This document shows, piece by piece, positions 1 to 7,632 of a stretch of DNA of 20,786 nucleotides. Every line of letters starts with the position of its first letter. Position 1 is the first letter of the stretch. Source of the DNA: Oscillospiraceae bacterium (GTDB lineage Bacteria; Bacillota; Clostridia; Oscillospirales; Ruminococcaceae). The stretch is taken from positions 1-20,786 of the forward strand of contig WRLS01000015.1 in assembly GCA_009776345.1 (NCBI GenBank). Reading direction: 5' to 3'. Under the pieces are notes generated by a model. The model was not told where the DNA came from and ran no database searches. It saw nothing but the letters and a program-made list of their open reading frames with translations. A program made the translations under genes and the position numbers.

Positions 1-548
1 TCCCTGACCCTGTCGGCTGATAAATAAAAATCGGATGCGCCGCCTTCTCCATGAGCCGCGTAGCCTATCACGCAGACCGTGCCGATTGACTGCTCTACAG
101 ACCGGATGCCGTAGCCTAAATAATCCAGGACCTGCGTGTTTTCGGGATCCGCCGGCGACGCGGTTTCCGCTTCAAAGAGCATTTCCTGGTCAAGGCGCAG
201 GAACAGGTAATCCGCGCCCATGGAAACCTCCATCATCGCGCCTGCGCCGCTGCTGTCGATATACCTGTGCATAAACTCATAGACTTCGGAAAGCCCGCGT
301 ACAACGCCCTGCTGTGACTGTTCGGCGGCGGTGGGGCTTTGCGGCCTTGCCTGTGCGTAAACGATAAACTCGCCGGAACTGTTTCCCCGAAGCGCCCCGG
401 ACAAAAGCCCGGACTGCGCTTTGTCCATAGACGAAAGCGCGTACATCAGCACAAAGAAAGAAAGCAAAAGCGTTATAACATTGGCGTAGGGTTCCATCCA
501 CGCGCCGACGTTTACAGCGGCGGGGATATTTTTTTTGCGCCTAATCAT
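1..548 (-). CDS. motB: Flagellar stator protein MotB, N-terminal part (gene runs off the window start)
   Basis: Only the first 182 codons are present. MotB is the membrane-anchored, peptidoglycan-binding stator subunit that pairs with MotA to power rotation. The N-terminus has a short basic tail (MIRRKK), then one membrane helix at about residues 17-42 with the family signature W-x-x-P-Y-A-x-x-x-T-L-L-L-S-F-F-V-L, ending at SSMD as in Bacillus MotB. A linker and the start of the periplasmic region follow; the OmpA-like C-terminus is outside the window. The ATG overlaps the motA stop as ATGA, so translation is coupled. Oddity: the motif reads PYAN, not PYAD. The codon at 480-482 is AAT, so the universally conserved proton-binding Asp is Asn23, and a Glu sits at position 19. 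Family assignment is firm; whether this copy is functional is open. Confidence 0.93.
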   Translation of the reverse strand, partial: MIRRKKNIPAAVNVGAWMEPYANVITLLLSFFVLMYALSSMDKAQSGLLSGALRGNSSGEFIVYAQARPQSPTAAEQSQQGVVRGLSEVYEFMHRYIDSSGAGAMMEVSMGADYLFLRLDQEMLFEAETASPADPENTQVLDYLGYGIRSVEQSIGTVCVIGYAAHGEGGASDFYLSADRVR

Positions 549-1354
549 GCACTGTCCTCAGTTTCAAGATGGCGGCGGAGTTCTGTTGGCAGGTAAGCGA
601 CAAGCCGCTCGAAGGTATTGTGCGGGTTTTCGCCGGACTGGATGGAGATTACGCCCTCCGCGATAATTTCCTTGCATAAAATCTCTCTCGCGTGTACCGC
701 GCGGAGCTGGCTTGCGATTGGGATGAATATAAGGTTCGCCAGCACGATGCCGTAAAAGGTAGCTGCCAGCGCCGAAACCATCCCGCCTGAAAGCGCCGCC
801 GCCCCGCCCGCGTCCGCGATGTTCACGGAGCTTAGCATATTTACAAGCCCCGCGACTGTGCCGATAATCCCGAAACCCGGGGCGAGCGCCGCGCCTTTGT
901 CGTAAATGGCGGCCTGCGCCTCGTGGCGCGTGTCGATGTTCGCAAGCTCTGCTTCTATCTGCGCGCGGAGCTTTTCCGGCGACAGTGCATCCACAACCAT
1001 CATGACGGAGGAGCTAAGAAACACGTCATCCTCGAAGCCGCCTTCGGCAAGCGCGTCCTCTAAGGCAAGCAGGCCTTTTTTCCGCGCCTGGCGGGAAAGG
1101 TCCGCCATTACCTCTATATAGTATGCCGGATCGGGCGCTTCTCTTGCAATCACACGGAAATGCGACGGGATTTTTGATATAAGCGATAATGGATGCGAAG
1201 CCGCAAGGGCACAAAACGTGCCCAAAACCGTGATAAAAAGCCCGGGGATATTGAGGAAGGCGCGAAGCTGTGTAAAACTAACGCCGCCGTCGCCCGCGCT
1301 GATGCCGAAAAGCAAAACGAGGACACCTGCCGCAATACCAAACAGTAGGCTCAA
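545..1354 (-). CDS. motA: Flagellar stator protein MotA
   Basis: MotA forms the ion channel ring with MotB and its cytoplasmic loop pushes on FliG. The 269-residue product has the family's four membrane helices, near residues 2-19, 34-53, 155-178 and 188-213. A large cytoplasmic loop contains the R-K-K-G-L-L-A-L-E segment (residues 91-99), which carries the charged residues that face FliG. Both functionally important prolines are kept: P159 at the start of helix 3 (LAPGFGIIG) and P212 near the end of helix 4 (IFIPIA). The only possible start in frame is TTG at 1354; a TGA lies three codons upstream. It follows GGAAGGTGA at good spacing and overlaps the flbD stop. MotA therefore looks intact, in contrast to the altered MotB next to it. 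Confidence 0.96.
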   Translation of the reverse strand: MSLLFGIAAGVLVLLFGISAGDGGVSFTQLRAFLNIPGLFITVLGTFCALAASHPLSLISKIPSHFRVIAREAPDPAYYIEVMADLSRQARKKGLLALEDALAEGGFEDDVFLSSSVMMVVDALSPEKLRAQIEAELANIDTRHEAQAAIYDKGAALAPGFGIIGTVAGLVNMLSSVNIADAGGAAALSGGMVSALAATFYGIVLANLIFIPIASQLRAVHAREILCKEIIAEGVISIQSGENPHNTFERLVAYLPTELRRHLETEDSA

Positions 1355-1611
1355 AAATCGTCACCTTCCGGCTCGGTTGGCCGGCGGTTAGGGTCCACCG
1401 GCGTGGTCTTTACGGCCATGCGCAGCAGGCCCTCGTAAAGCGACTGCCGATAGGCGACCGTAAGGCGGATCACTTCCTCCGGCGGCTCCATTACGATGAT
1501 GAGCTTGCCGTTGCGCAGCGTGACGACCGTGTCCGGTGTGGCTTCCACGGTTTCGATAAGCTCGCAGTTCAGGACGAATTTTTTCTTGTTCAGCTTAGTC
1601 AGTTCAATCAT
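1351..1611 (-). CDS. flbD: FlbD/SwrD family flagellar protein
   Basis: This 86-residue protein begins MIELTKLNKKKFVLN and continues with VEATPDTVVTLRNGKLIIV, the hallmark of the small FlbD family, called SwrD in Bacillus, where it is known to raise motor torque through the stators. In Firmicutes it sits between flgE and motA or fliL, exactly as here. After the conserved core (about residues 1-60) there is a charged, proline-containing tail ending EGDDF. ATG at 1611 follows a modest purine-rich ribosome site. Its stop overlaps the TTG start of motA, so flbD-motA-motB looks like a translationally coupled trio. It is separated from flgE by a 173-bp gap filled largely by a long foldback. Confidence 0.92.
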   Translation of the reverse strand: MIELTKLNKKKFVLNCELIETVEATPDTVVTLRNGKLIIVMEPPEEVIRLTVAYRQSLYEGLLRMAVKTTPVDPNRRPTEPEGDDF

Positions 1612-1678
1612 TGCCGCACCCCATGTCTGTGCCGGAGCCGCCCCGCCGGTTACGGCGGGACGGTCCCGGTGTTAAATC

Positions 1679-1782
1679 AATACTAATATCCGTTTAAGAA
1701 ATAGACAAAAAATCGAGCAAAAGCTTTCGGTTATGGGTTTTGCGAAGATTTTTTGTCCTCATTTCTAACGGAGATTAGTATT
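1679..1782. repeat. 104-bp imperfect foldback between flgE and flbD
   Basis: Arms 1679-1714 and 1747-1782 are near-complementary: AATACTAAT-x-TCCGTT at the outer end and GACAAAAAATC at the inner end match almost base for base, with one- or two-base offsets between them. The loop contains a further GCAAAA (1717-1722) / TTTTGC (1738-1743) pairing, so almost the whole stretch can fold on itself. The element starts three bases past the flgE stop codon. No U tract follows in either direction, so it is not a standard terminator. It could be a small palindromic mobile element or an mRNA stem that shields or attenuates the flgE transcript. No clear target-site duplication was seen. Confidence 0.75.
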
Positions 1783-1784
1783 TA

Positions 1785-4037
1785 TTACCGCTTCATGTTC
1801 ACAAGCTCCTGAAGCATTTCGTCGGAAACGGTGACGATCCTTGTATTTGCCTGGAAGCCGCGCTGTGTGGTGATCATATCGGTGAACTGCTGGGAGATCT
1901 CCACGTTGGACATTTCCAAGTAGCCCGCCATTGTCGCGCCGGAGCCGTTGGTGTCGGCTGTGGTGTAGCGCGGGTCACCGGAGCTTGCGCTGGTGGAGTA
2001 GAAGCTGCCGCCGACTTGGCTTAAACCGTCCTGGTTGGTGAAGGTGGCGATTGCCAGCTTACCGAGGAAGATCGGGCGGTTTTTGGGGATTATATTGCCT
2101 TCGTAGACTAAATCCTCGAGCGTGATGCCCATGATCGAGCCGTCGCTTGCAATAGAAATGCTTGTAACCGCGTCGTAGATATTTTTGGTGGTCATGCCGG
2201 TGAGCGGGTCCCAGATACCTGCCGCGGGATAGCCTTCGTCGCCGGGGCCTATTGTGATTGTCCAGCCCGCGTGGTCAACTGCGATGTAGCTGGGGTGGCC
2301 CTTTGCGTCGGCGGGCATACCGTTGCCGGTTTCGTAGGAGCTTACCCATCCGCTGCCGTCCGGCTGGGGCATGAAGAAATCATAGAGCTGCTGGTACAGA
2401 CCGGTCGCGGAGTTATAGCCGCGCGCTTCCATTAGGTTGGAGATGTTGGTAAGCACGTTGTCCTGCCCGCTGACTGTTTCCCAGTCGTTCCTGCCCCACT
2501 GGCCGGGGAGGTCGATATTGTGCAGCTCCAAAATATCCTCTAGCCATCTGATAAGCTGCATCTGCTGGTTATTCGCGCTGTTCATCGCGTTTTCGTAGGC
2601 GGTGAGGGCAAGGCTATAGGCTTCCGCCGCATCGTTGAAGGTTTCAAATACACTGTTCGCGTCAGGAGGGTTTGCCGCGCCGGGGACTGCGTTTGTAGGG
2701 GCGTGGCCGCCGCCTTCCATAAGACCGTTAAGATAAGTGCTGGTAAGAGTAGTCGCGGGTGGAATGATAGTAATCGCAGGCATCGCATCTGCCGTGTCGG
2801 CGAAAAGCGCTTCGCGTGAATTCCACAGTGACTGGAAGGCAATCCGTGCGTCTACATCGGCCGTTACCATCGCGATGTTGGCGGCAGCCTGTTCCTGCAG
2901 GGCGTTGTTGCGCTGTGTAGTGGCGTTGTCGATATTGCCCTGTACCCTTTCAATCGCATCATTGTATGCGCTGAATACGGTATTCGCAATGCCTATTTCT
3001 TCCGGTGTATAGGGTCCGCCTACGCCGTTTCGGATATCATCTACGTTAGAAGTGCCGATGACATAAGCATCGCGTTGAGCTAAAAGAGTCGCGATTATAG
3101 CGGGTACCCCGGGAGGAGGCACACTGCCGGTAAGGCTGTTAACCACATTCTCAAATACCTGCACTCTAATATCCGCACGGATGATATCCGCGTTGGCGTT
3201 GTCCAGCACATTCATCGCGCGCTGGTATTCGGCGAGGTCGCGGTTGTAGTTGCCGCTGAGTATCTCGAATTCCGGGCGCAGTGAATTGATCACGTTTTCA
3301 GCCGCGCGGTAAGGCGTAAGCACAGCAGGGTCGATCGCGGCGTCTTTGCGCGCCGTTATAAATTCTTCAAAGGTCATCGGCCATACGCCGCCGTTGTAGT
3401 CCGCCGGCCATTCCGGGTCTTTGCCCCAAAGCGCGGCGTGTTCTGCGTTGTAGTTGGCGTGCGGCGCGGGCAGGAAGGGGTATGCGCCGGGGTTTACGTT
3501 TTCCTGCGGCAGCAGCCTGCCGACCTGGGTGTCCTTCATCTCGATTTTCTGCAGCGACGCGCCGGGGAAGAAACCGTCGCCGGTTGCGGCGGCCTCGCCT
3601 GTCAAGTAGCCCTGGCCGCTCAGCGGTACGCCCATTACAAAGTTACCGGCGTGGTCTACCAGGTATCCGCCGATCACGGAAAAGTTGCCCATGCGCGAAT
3701 ATAAGTTCCTGCCGCTTGCGTCCTGTACCACAAAGAATCCGTCGCCGTCGATATATGCATCGTGCGGGCGGCCTGTGTACGCGCCGCCGCCGTTGGTCAT
3801 AAGAATGTCGATAGTCGCGAGTTTCGCGCCGTAGCCGATTTGCGTGGGGTTCATACCGCCGCGCACGCTGTCCGTCATCCTGCCGGAGTTAATCGTCTGG
3901 TAGTATACATCGCTGAAGGTCGCGCGGCTGGATTTAAAGCCGTAGGTGTTTACATTGGCGATGTTGTTACCGATAACGTCCATCTTGGTCTGATGCGTGC
4001 GCAGCCCCGCAACGGCGGAGGAAAGGGATCTCATCAT
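1785..4037 (-). CDS. flgE: Flagellar hook protein FlgE with a very large central insertion
   Basis: FlgE polymerises into the hook, the universal joint outside the cell. The N-terminus has the rod/hook motif NNIANVNTYGF (residues 24-34), and residues 1-170 read as normal FlgE. The C-terminus, from about residue 620 (SDGSIMGITLEDL, LGKLAIATFTNQDGLSQVGGSFY region, ending QRGFQANTRIVTVSDEMLQELVNMKR in pieces), is also typical. Total length is 750, against about 260-450 in most bacteria. The extra material, roughly residues 178-618, is rich in Ala, Asn and Gln, looks mainly helical in its first half and aromatic/Gly-rich later. It must lie in the variable surface domain. Translation may start at the ATG at 4037 or the adjacent ATG at 4034; AAAGGATGG lies upstream. 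No Cys is visible, so lysinoalanine cross-linking of the spirochaete type is unlikely. Confidence 0.96.
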   Translation of the reverse strand: MMRSLSSAVAGLRTHQTKMDVIGNNIANVNTYGFKSSRATFSDVYYQTINSGRMTDSVRGGMNPTQIGYGAKLATIDILMTNGGGAYTGRPHDAYIDGDGFFVVQDASGRNLYSRMGNFSVIGGYLVDHAGNFVMGVPLSGQGYLTGEAAATGDGFFPGASLQKIEMKDTQVGRLLPQENVNPGAYPFLPAPHANYNAEHAALWGKDPEWPADYNGGVWPMTFEEFITARKDAAIDPAVLTPYRAAENVINSLRPEFEILSGNYNRDLAEYQRAMNVLDNANADIIRADIRVQVFENVVNSLTGSVPPPGVPAIIATLLAQRDAYVIGTSNVDDIRNGVGGPYTPEEIGIANTVFSAYNDAIERVQGNIDNATTQRNNALQEQAAANIAMVTADVDARIAFQSLWNSREALFADTADAMPAITIIPPATTLTSTYLNGLMEGGGHAPTNAVPGAANPPDANSVFETFNDAAEAYSLALTAYENAMNSANNQQMQLIRWLEDILELHNIDLPGQWGRNDWETVSGQDNVLTNISNLMEARGYNSATGLYQQLYDFFMPQPDGSGWVSSYETGNGMPADAKGHPSYIAVDHAGWTITIGPGDEGYPAAGIWDPLTGMTTKNIYDAVTSISIASDGSIMGITLEDLVYEGNIIPKNRPIFLGKLAIATFTNQDGLSQVGGSFYSTSASSGDPRYTTADTNGSGATMAGYLEMSNVEISQQFTDMITTQRGFQANTRIVTVSDEMLQELVNMKR

Positions 4038-4127
4038 AGTAAAAATTCCATCCTTTCAAAGTACGGGTGCGGTTTGGGCCCCCGCAGTCTGTCGGGGTGC
4101 CCGAAGGCTTCCTTGAAAGGTCCGGCC

Positions 4128-4526
4128 TTATAGTATAACCGCTCCGTTAATATTAGTGAATACATTTTCTTGGGCGTCGCTGCCGTCCACTACCGTGACG
4201 ACTGTTTTGCTCGGGACATTTACGATAAACGCCGCGTTGTTCATGAATACCAGCGTATCCGTCACGCCCTTGTCCCCTGCTTTGTCAACAGCCTTTTCCA
4301 TGCGCCGGATGTCGTGTGCGGAAAGCTCTATCCCGCGCTGCCCGACCCTGTTCATCGCGTGCTTGGAAAGCGTAAGCTGTTTTTCTGCCTGTTTTTGCTG
4401 TACCGCCCGCCCCAGCACCTCCCGGAAGCTCGCAGTGCTGTTTCCTGTAACCTGCGGTTTCGGGACCTGTTTCGCGTTAGGGTTCCCGGTGATGATCGGG
4501 GTTGGCGGAAGGCGGAAGTCGCTCAT
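4128..4526 (-). CDS. Small flagellar-operon protein (TIGR02530 type)
   Basis: This protein of about 132 residues matches the conserved clostridial and bacillar 'flagellar operon protein' found between flgD and flgE. It has the segment LSKHAMNRVGQRGIELSAHD, then KAVDKAGDKGVTDTLVFM, AFIVNVPSKTVVTVVDG and the family ending ENVFTNINGAVIL. Its biochemical role is unknown; its invariable position beside the hook genes suggests hook assembly. The first 30 residues are proline-rich and likely disordered. Two in-frame ATGs exist at 4535 and 4526. The AAGGAAGGATGG stretch is well spaced only for the second, so that start is chosen; the longer form would add MVQ. A 90-bp gap containing a small GC-rich hairpin (4080-4097) separates it from flgE. 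Confidence 0.88.
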   Translation of the reverse strand: MSDFRLPPTPIITGNPNAKQVPKPQVTGNSTASFREVLGRAVQQKQAEKQLTLSKHAMNRVGQRGIELSAHDIRRMEKAVDKAGDKGVTDTLVFMNNAAFIVNVPSKTVVTVVDGSDAQENVFTNINGAVIL

Positions 4527-4575
4527 CTGTACCATCCTTCCTTGGGTTTTTTGTACTAGGCGATTCCTTCGCCCG

Positions 4576-5289
4576 TCATAGCTCTACGAATATCGCCGGT
4601 GGGTCTTCGCCTTGGGTTTGGTAAGTTTCCAGCGTCAGCGGCCTGTCGCTTACTTTCAGGATATCGCTGTAGTTGAAGTACCTGTTGTTGACCAGCACCT
4701 GGTTCCTGCCGTCTATGAACGCCGCCCTTGCCACCAGCCCGAATATAAGCTCGGATAGCCCTTCTTCGCCGGTTTCCGCTTGGATCGCGACATATCTGTT
4801 GACGACTGACCTTGCCTGGTCCGCGGGCGGCCTAATTTCCTTGTCCGCGATTTCCATGACGGTGTGAAGCTCGTACTCCTTGCCGTTTACCACTACACGG
4901 GGCTGGCCCTGCGCGAAGGTTACGCGCTCTACCTGGCCGTATACGGTTTCCATGCGCCGTGACATGGGGTCGATGCTGGAGATGATTACGTGCTTGCCGG
5001 TATAGGACACCGCGTAGGCGGAAAGCGTGTATTCGGTGAGCGTGTTCATCGCCTGGAGAGAAGAAAACTGCGCCATCTGCGCGATGAATTCCGTATCGCT
5101 TACCGGGTTCATCATATCCTGGTTGGCAAGCTGTGCCGCCAGAATTTGCAGGAAGTCGTTCATGCCAAGCTCACTGCCGCCGGATGTGCGCGGTTTGGTT
5201 TGCCCGAGCGCGCGGAGGCGGTCGTCTTCTTGCGTGATGATTTGCTGGTTGCGGTTTGGGTTGCCGTAAAGCCCGTTGATTGTTGACAT
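4576..5289 (-). CDS. flgD: Hook-cap (hook assembly scaffold) protein FlgD
   Basis: FlgD caps the growing hook and directs FlgE addition. The defining N-terminal block is present at about residues 42-80: LGMNDFLQILAAQLANQDMM, then NPVSDTEFIAQMAQFSSLQAM. The 237-residue length is normal for Firmicutes. The C-terminal half is diverged and includes YTGKHVIISSIDP and the VNGKEYELHTVMEIADKEI region; it shows no obvious copy of the proteobacterial Tudor/Fn3 pair. The ATG at 5289 has an excellent AAAGGAGG site seven bases away. Only 13 bases separate it from the upstream fliK stop, so the two genes are cotranscribed. Confidence 0.94.
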   Translation of the reverse strand: MSTINGLYGNPNRNQQIITQEDDRLRALGQTKPRTSGGSELGMNDFLQILAAQLANQDMMNPVSDTEFIAQMAQFSSLQAMNTLTEYTLSAYAVSYTGKHVIISSIDPMSRRMETVYGQVERVTFAQGQPRVVVNGKEYELHTVMEIADKEIRPPADQARSVVNRYVAIQAETGEEGLSELIFGLVARAAFIDGRNQVLVNNRYFNYSDILKVSDRPLTLETYQTQGEDPPAIFVEL

Positions 5290-5302
5290 TCGCGGACCTC
5301 CT

Positions 5303-6877
5303 TTACACAGAATAATTAAGGATCCTTGCGCCTACCTGTAAAACTACGGGAGCGGGGGCTTCCTCGTCTTCGCCGGTCAGGTTTAAGCCGTGCCTTTGCT
5401 GCCCGCTGCCGTTTTGCCTGCCGTCTTCGCCTTGGTTTTGCCGGAACGCGTACTCTGCCGTGTCCTGTGCGCGCGCGGTTTCCGTAACTACCTGCACGGA
5501 TGTGACGCTTGGGTGGTTTTCCCGAAGCGAGAATACAAGCTGGTCCAGGTGGCGCGCAAGCATAGCGTGCGTCCTTTCGGTTGTGATGATTTGGATTACC
5601 AGCTTTCCGCCTTCCAAAACCATCTTGATGTCGATTTTCCCGAGGACTGCGGGCTGAAGCTGCATACGGAATTCCATCTTGCCCTGCTCGATGTGGCGGA
5701 TTATTTCTGTTTCGATCTGCTGTGCCACTGTCGGCATACCGCCGCTTTCCGGTTTTTGCCGCACGATTTCTGTCCTTGTAACCGGTGCCGCCGCCGTTAA
5801 AACAACCTGCTCTTCGGGGGCTTTGGGCTTTTCTGCCCCGGGGGCTATCTGCGGGATGTGGGTTTCGTGGCTTCTGCCCGCATGATGCATTCTGCCGCCG
5901 AATACGCGCGGATGGGTGATTTCCGGGTTTTCTTCCCTTCGCGCTTCCCTTGCTTCGGAAAGCTGCTGTCTTAGCTCGCGGACAGCTTCCCTGATTGAAC
6001 TGCGCATACGCCCGTCGCCTTGATTACGTATCCTGCCTGTGTTTTCCGGCCTTTGCCGTCCGCCCCTGCCGATAATTTCGTCTTCATTTTCCTGCTCGGG
6101 CAGTGGTAAAGCTTCGTCCGTGTTTTCGGTTGTAATGCCGGATGACGCGGAGATTATGCTTTCTTCGGCCTGTACAGCGGACAGCGAAACAATGATGCCG
6201 TTATCGCCGGGTTGCCCTGCCGTAAAGTTTTGCGCCGATTGTGTCTGTGCGGTGCTTTCGGTGCCGGGCGGCTGTGTTTGCGGGGCGGTTTCGGCGGTGT
6301 TTTGCGGCGGGGAAACTTCTGTGGATGCCGATGCCGTGTAAGTGCCTGTAACCGTTTCCTGCGCCGTGGTTGTTTCCTGTCGGTCTGACTGCGCGGTGAC
6401 GCCCGTTTGCGGTGAAGCGTTTTGAACTTGGGCGGTCTGCGTTTCCGGTTCGGTTTCAGTTTCGGGCGGCATAGCCGTTAAATACACGGTGTTTGACGTT
6501 TTCACAGCCTCGGCTGTCTGAACCGGGGGCGCGTCACTTGCCTGTGAGGAAACCGTTTCCGCGGGGACCTGCATCGGGGCTTCGATTAAAACTGCTGCCA
6601 TAACCGATGAGATTATCGCGGCGGACCCTGCGGCTAAGTCGCTTTCCTGTTCTTTATCGGCAGCGGCGGGTTTTTCGGGGGCCTGCGCACCCGCGGTTTT
6701 TTCGCCGCCGGATACGCCTGTGCCGGTCTCGCCGGATTTTTCCGATGCCGTGCCGGTTTCGGAAAGCTTTTCCGCAAGCACGGACCCAAACGATTTTTCA
6801 GGGGGCTGTGCCGTGTTCTTTTCTGCGGTGTAGGCAGTAGTTTGCGGGAGAGCGTCGAGTAATTGCGTTACTTCCAT
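5303..6877 (-). CDS. fliK: Flagellar hook-length control protein FliK
   Basis: FliK is the secreted ruler that switches export from hook to filament substrates. The first 350 or so residues are low-complexity and rich in Thr, Glu, Gln, Ala and Pro, as usual for this fast-evolving region. The conserved C-terminal hook-length domain is clear: MPTVAQQIETEIIRHIEQGK, then MEFRMQLQPAVLGKIDIKMVLEGGKLVIQI in pieces, and a later QVVTETARAQ. The frame is open 27 codons further upstream, but AAAGGAGGTACCT directly precedes the ATG at 6877, giving 524 residues. Upstream lies a 164-bp gap with a GCGGC-N6-GCCGC hairpin and only weak promoter-like matches. Confidence 0.93.
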   Translation of the reverse strand: MEVTQLLDALPQTTAYTAEKNTAQPPEKSFGSVLAEKLSETGTASEKSGETGTGVSGGEKTAGAQAPEKPAAADKEQESDLAAGSAAIISSVMAAVLIEAPMQVPAETVSSQASDAPPVQTAEAVKTSNTVYLTAMPPETETEPETQTAQVQNASPQTGVTAQSDRQETTTAQETVTGTYTASASTEVSPPQNTAETAPQTQPPGTESTAQTQSAQNFTAGQPGDNGIIVSLSAVQAEESIISASSGITTENTDEALPLPEQENEDEIIGRGGRQRPENTGRIRNQGDGRMRSSIREAVRELRQQLSEAREARREENPEITHPRVFGGRMHHAGRSHETHIPQIAPGAEKPKAPEEQVVLTAAAPVTRTEIVRQKPESGGMPTVAQQIETEIIRHIEQGKMEFRMQLQPAVLGKIDIKMVLEGGKLVIQIITTERTHAMLARHLDQLVFSLRENHPSVTSVQVVTETARAQDTAEYAFRQNQGEDGRQNGSGQQRHGLNLTGEDEEAPAPVVLQVGARILNYSV

Positions 6878-6988
6878 AGGTACCTCCTTTCCAAGGGATA
6901 CGCTCCCTTTAATGACGTGCCATTTATAGTCAGCGGCACATAAGCCGCGGCTATACAATTAGGTCAAGTAAAAAATCACCATTACTAT

Positions 6989-7017
6989 ATACTACCATTT
7001 TTGCGGGGATAATGCAA
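6989..7017 (-). promoter_or_regulatory. Weak sigma-A-like promoter candidate upstream of fliK
   Basis: On the minus strand TTGCAT and TAGTAT are 17 bases apart in the 164-bp AT-rich gap between fliJ and fliK. Each hexamer matches the consensus only partly (three and four of six). An internal promoter here is plausible because the gap is unusually long and AT-rich for this operon, but the evidence is weak. Confidence 0.25.
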
Positions 7018-7041
7018 TTGAAAATAAAAATAATTTTGAGC

Positions 7042-7488
7042 CTAAATCGCCGCCATTGCTTTTGACGTGGTCACAAATTCCTCGATGAAAAGCTCCTGCT
7101 CCTTCATATCCTTGTAGTTGTATTCCTCAAGCTTTTTTTCGCGGAGCTTTTCGATTGTGGAAACCTCCCTTTTGGCCTCCATGACTTTGGTTGTCTGGCG
7201 GTCGATCGCCTCCTGCTGAAGCTCGATCTGCCGCAGTTTGTCGCGTATCGCCTGATCCACGGACAGCAGGTAGTTTTTGTGCGCGGCAAGCTCCGGCGGG
7301 GTTATGCCGTAGGCGGTGCGCTCGCGCAGGTCGAGGGTCTTGCTCTCATGCTCGGCGTAAAGCCCGCTAAGCTCGCTTTGCAGTGTACTCAGCACGGCGT
7401 TCATCTCTGTGAGTATATTACGCTCGGACTCGAGCATCTGCTCCTTGAAGTCCAAGAGCTTTTGCAGTGAAAACGAAAACTTTTTCAA
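7042..7488 (-). CDS. fliJ: Flagellar export chaperone/ATPase stalk protein FliJ
   Basis: FliJ is the coiled-coil stalk that fits into the FliI ATPase ring and couples it to the export gate. The 148-residue product begins KKFSFSLQKLLDFKEQMLE, the FliJ signature, and is almost wholly predicted helix with heptad-like charge patterns, including the IEKLREKKLEEYNYKDMKEQE region near the C-terminus. The start is TTG at 7488, preceded by CGGAGGG five bases away; no ATG is available nearby. It lies between fliI and fliK as in Bacillus and Clostridium. Unlike most neighbours it is separated from fliI by 144 bases. Confidence 0.93.
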   Translation of the reverse strand: MKKFSFSLQKLLDFKEQMLESERNILTEMNAVLSTLQSELSGLYAEHESKTLDLRERTAYGITPPELAAHKNYLLSVDQAIRDKLRQIELQQEAIDRQTTKVMEAKREVSTIEKLREKKLEEYNYKDMKEQELFIEEFVTTSKAMAAI

Positions 7489-7632
7489 GTATTCCCTCCG
7501 ATGTTACCAGCGTGACGCTGGACCCACCCGCTTCGCGTGCCTCCAAAAAGAGTCGCGATATCGGGTTTAATTCCCCGTTCCTTTAGGCGTTCCTTGCCCT
7601 TTGCAATGCCTCGCTGCTTGCAGCATGGAAAT
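7489..7632. other. fliI-fliJ gap with a small hairpin and no convincing gene
   Basis: This 144-bp gap is unusual for neighbours that normally abut. It contains a perfect CCAGCG-TGA-CGCTGG hairpin (7507-7521). On the minus strand it holds a 44-codon stop-free stretch that ends in the TGA overlapping the fliJ TTG but lacks a start codon, and a 19-codon ATG frame without a ribosome site. Nothing here is called a gene. Confidence 0.6.

Noticed and set aside
4080..4097. CCCCG-N8-CGGGG hairpin between flgE and the upstream gene as a terminator
   Set aside because: Stem of only five pairs and no T tract; the operon continues through it.
4556..4579. Seven-codon ATG frame overlapping the flgD stop (MTGEGIA)
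   Set aside because: Very short, with no ribosome site of its own; probably incidental, although it overlaps the flgD stop as ATGA.
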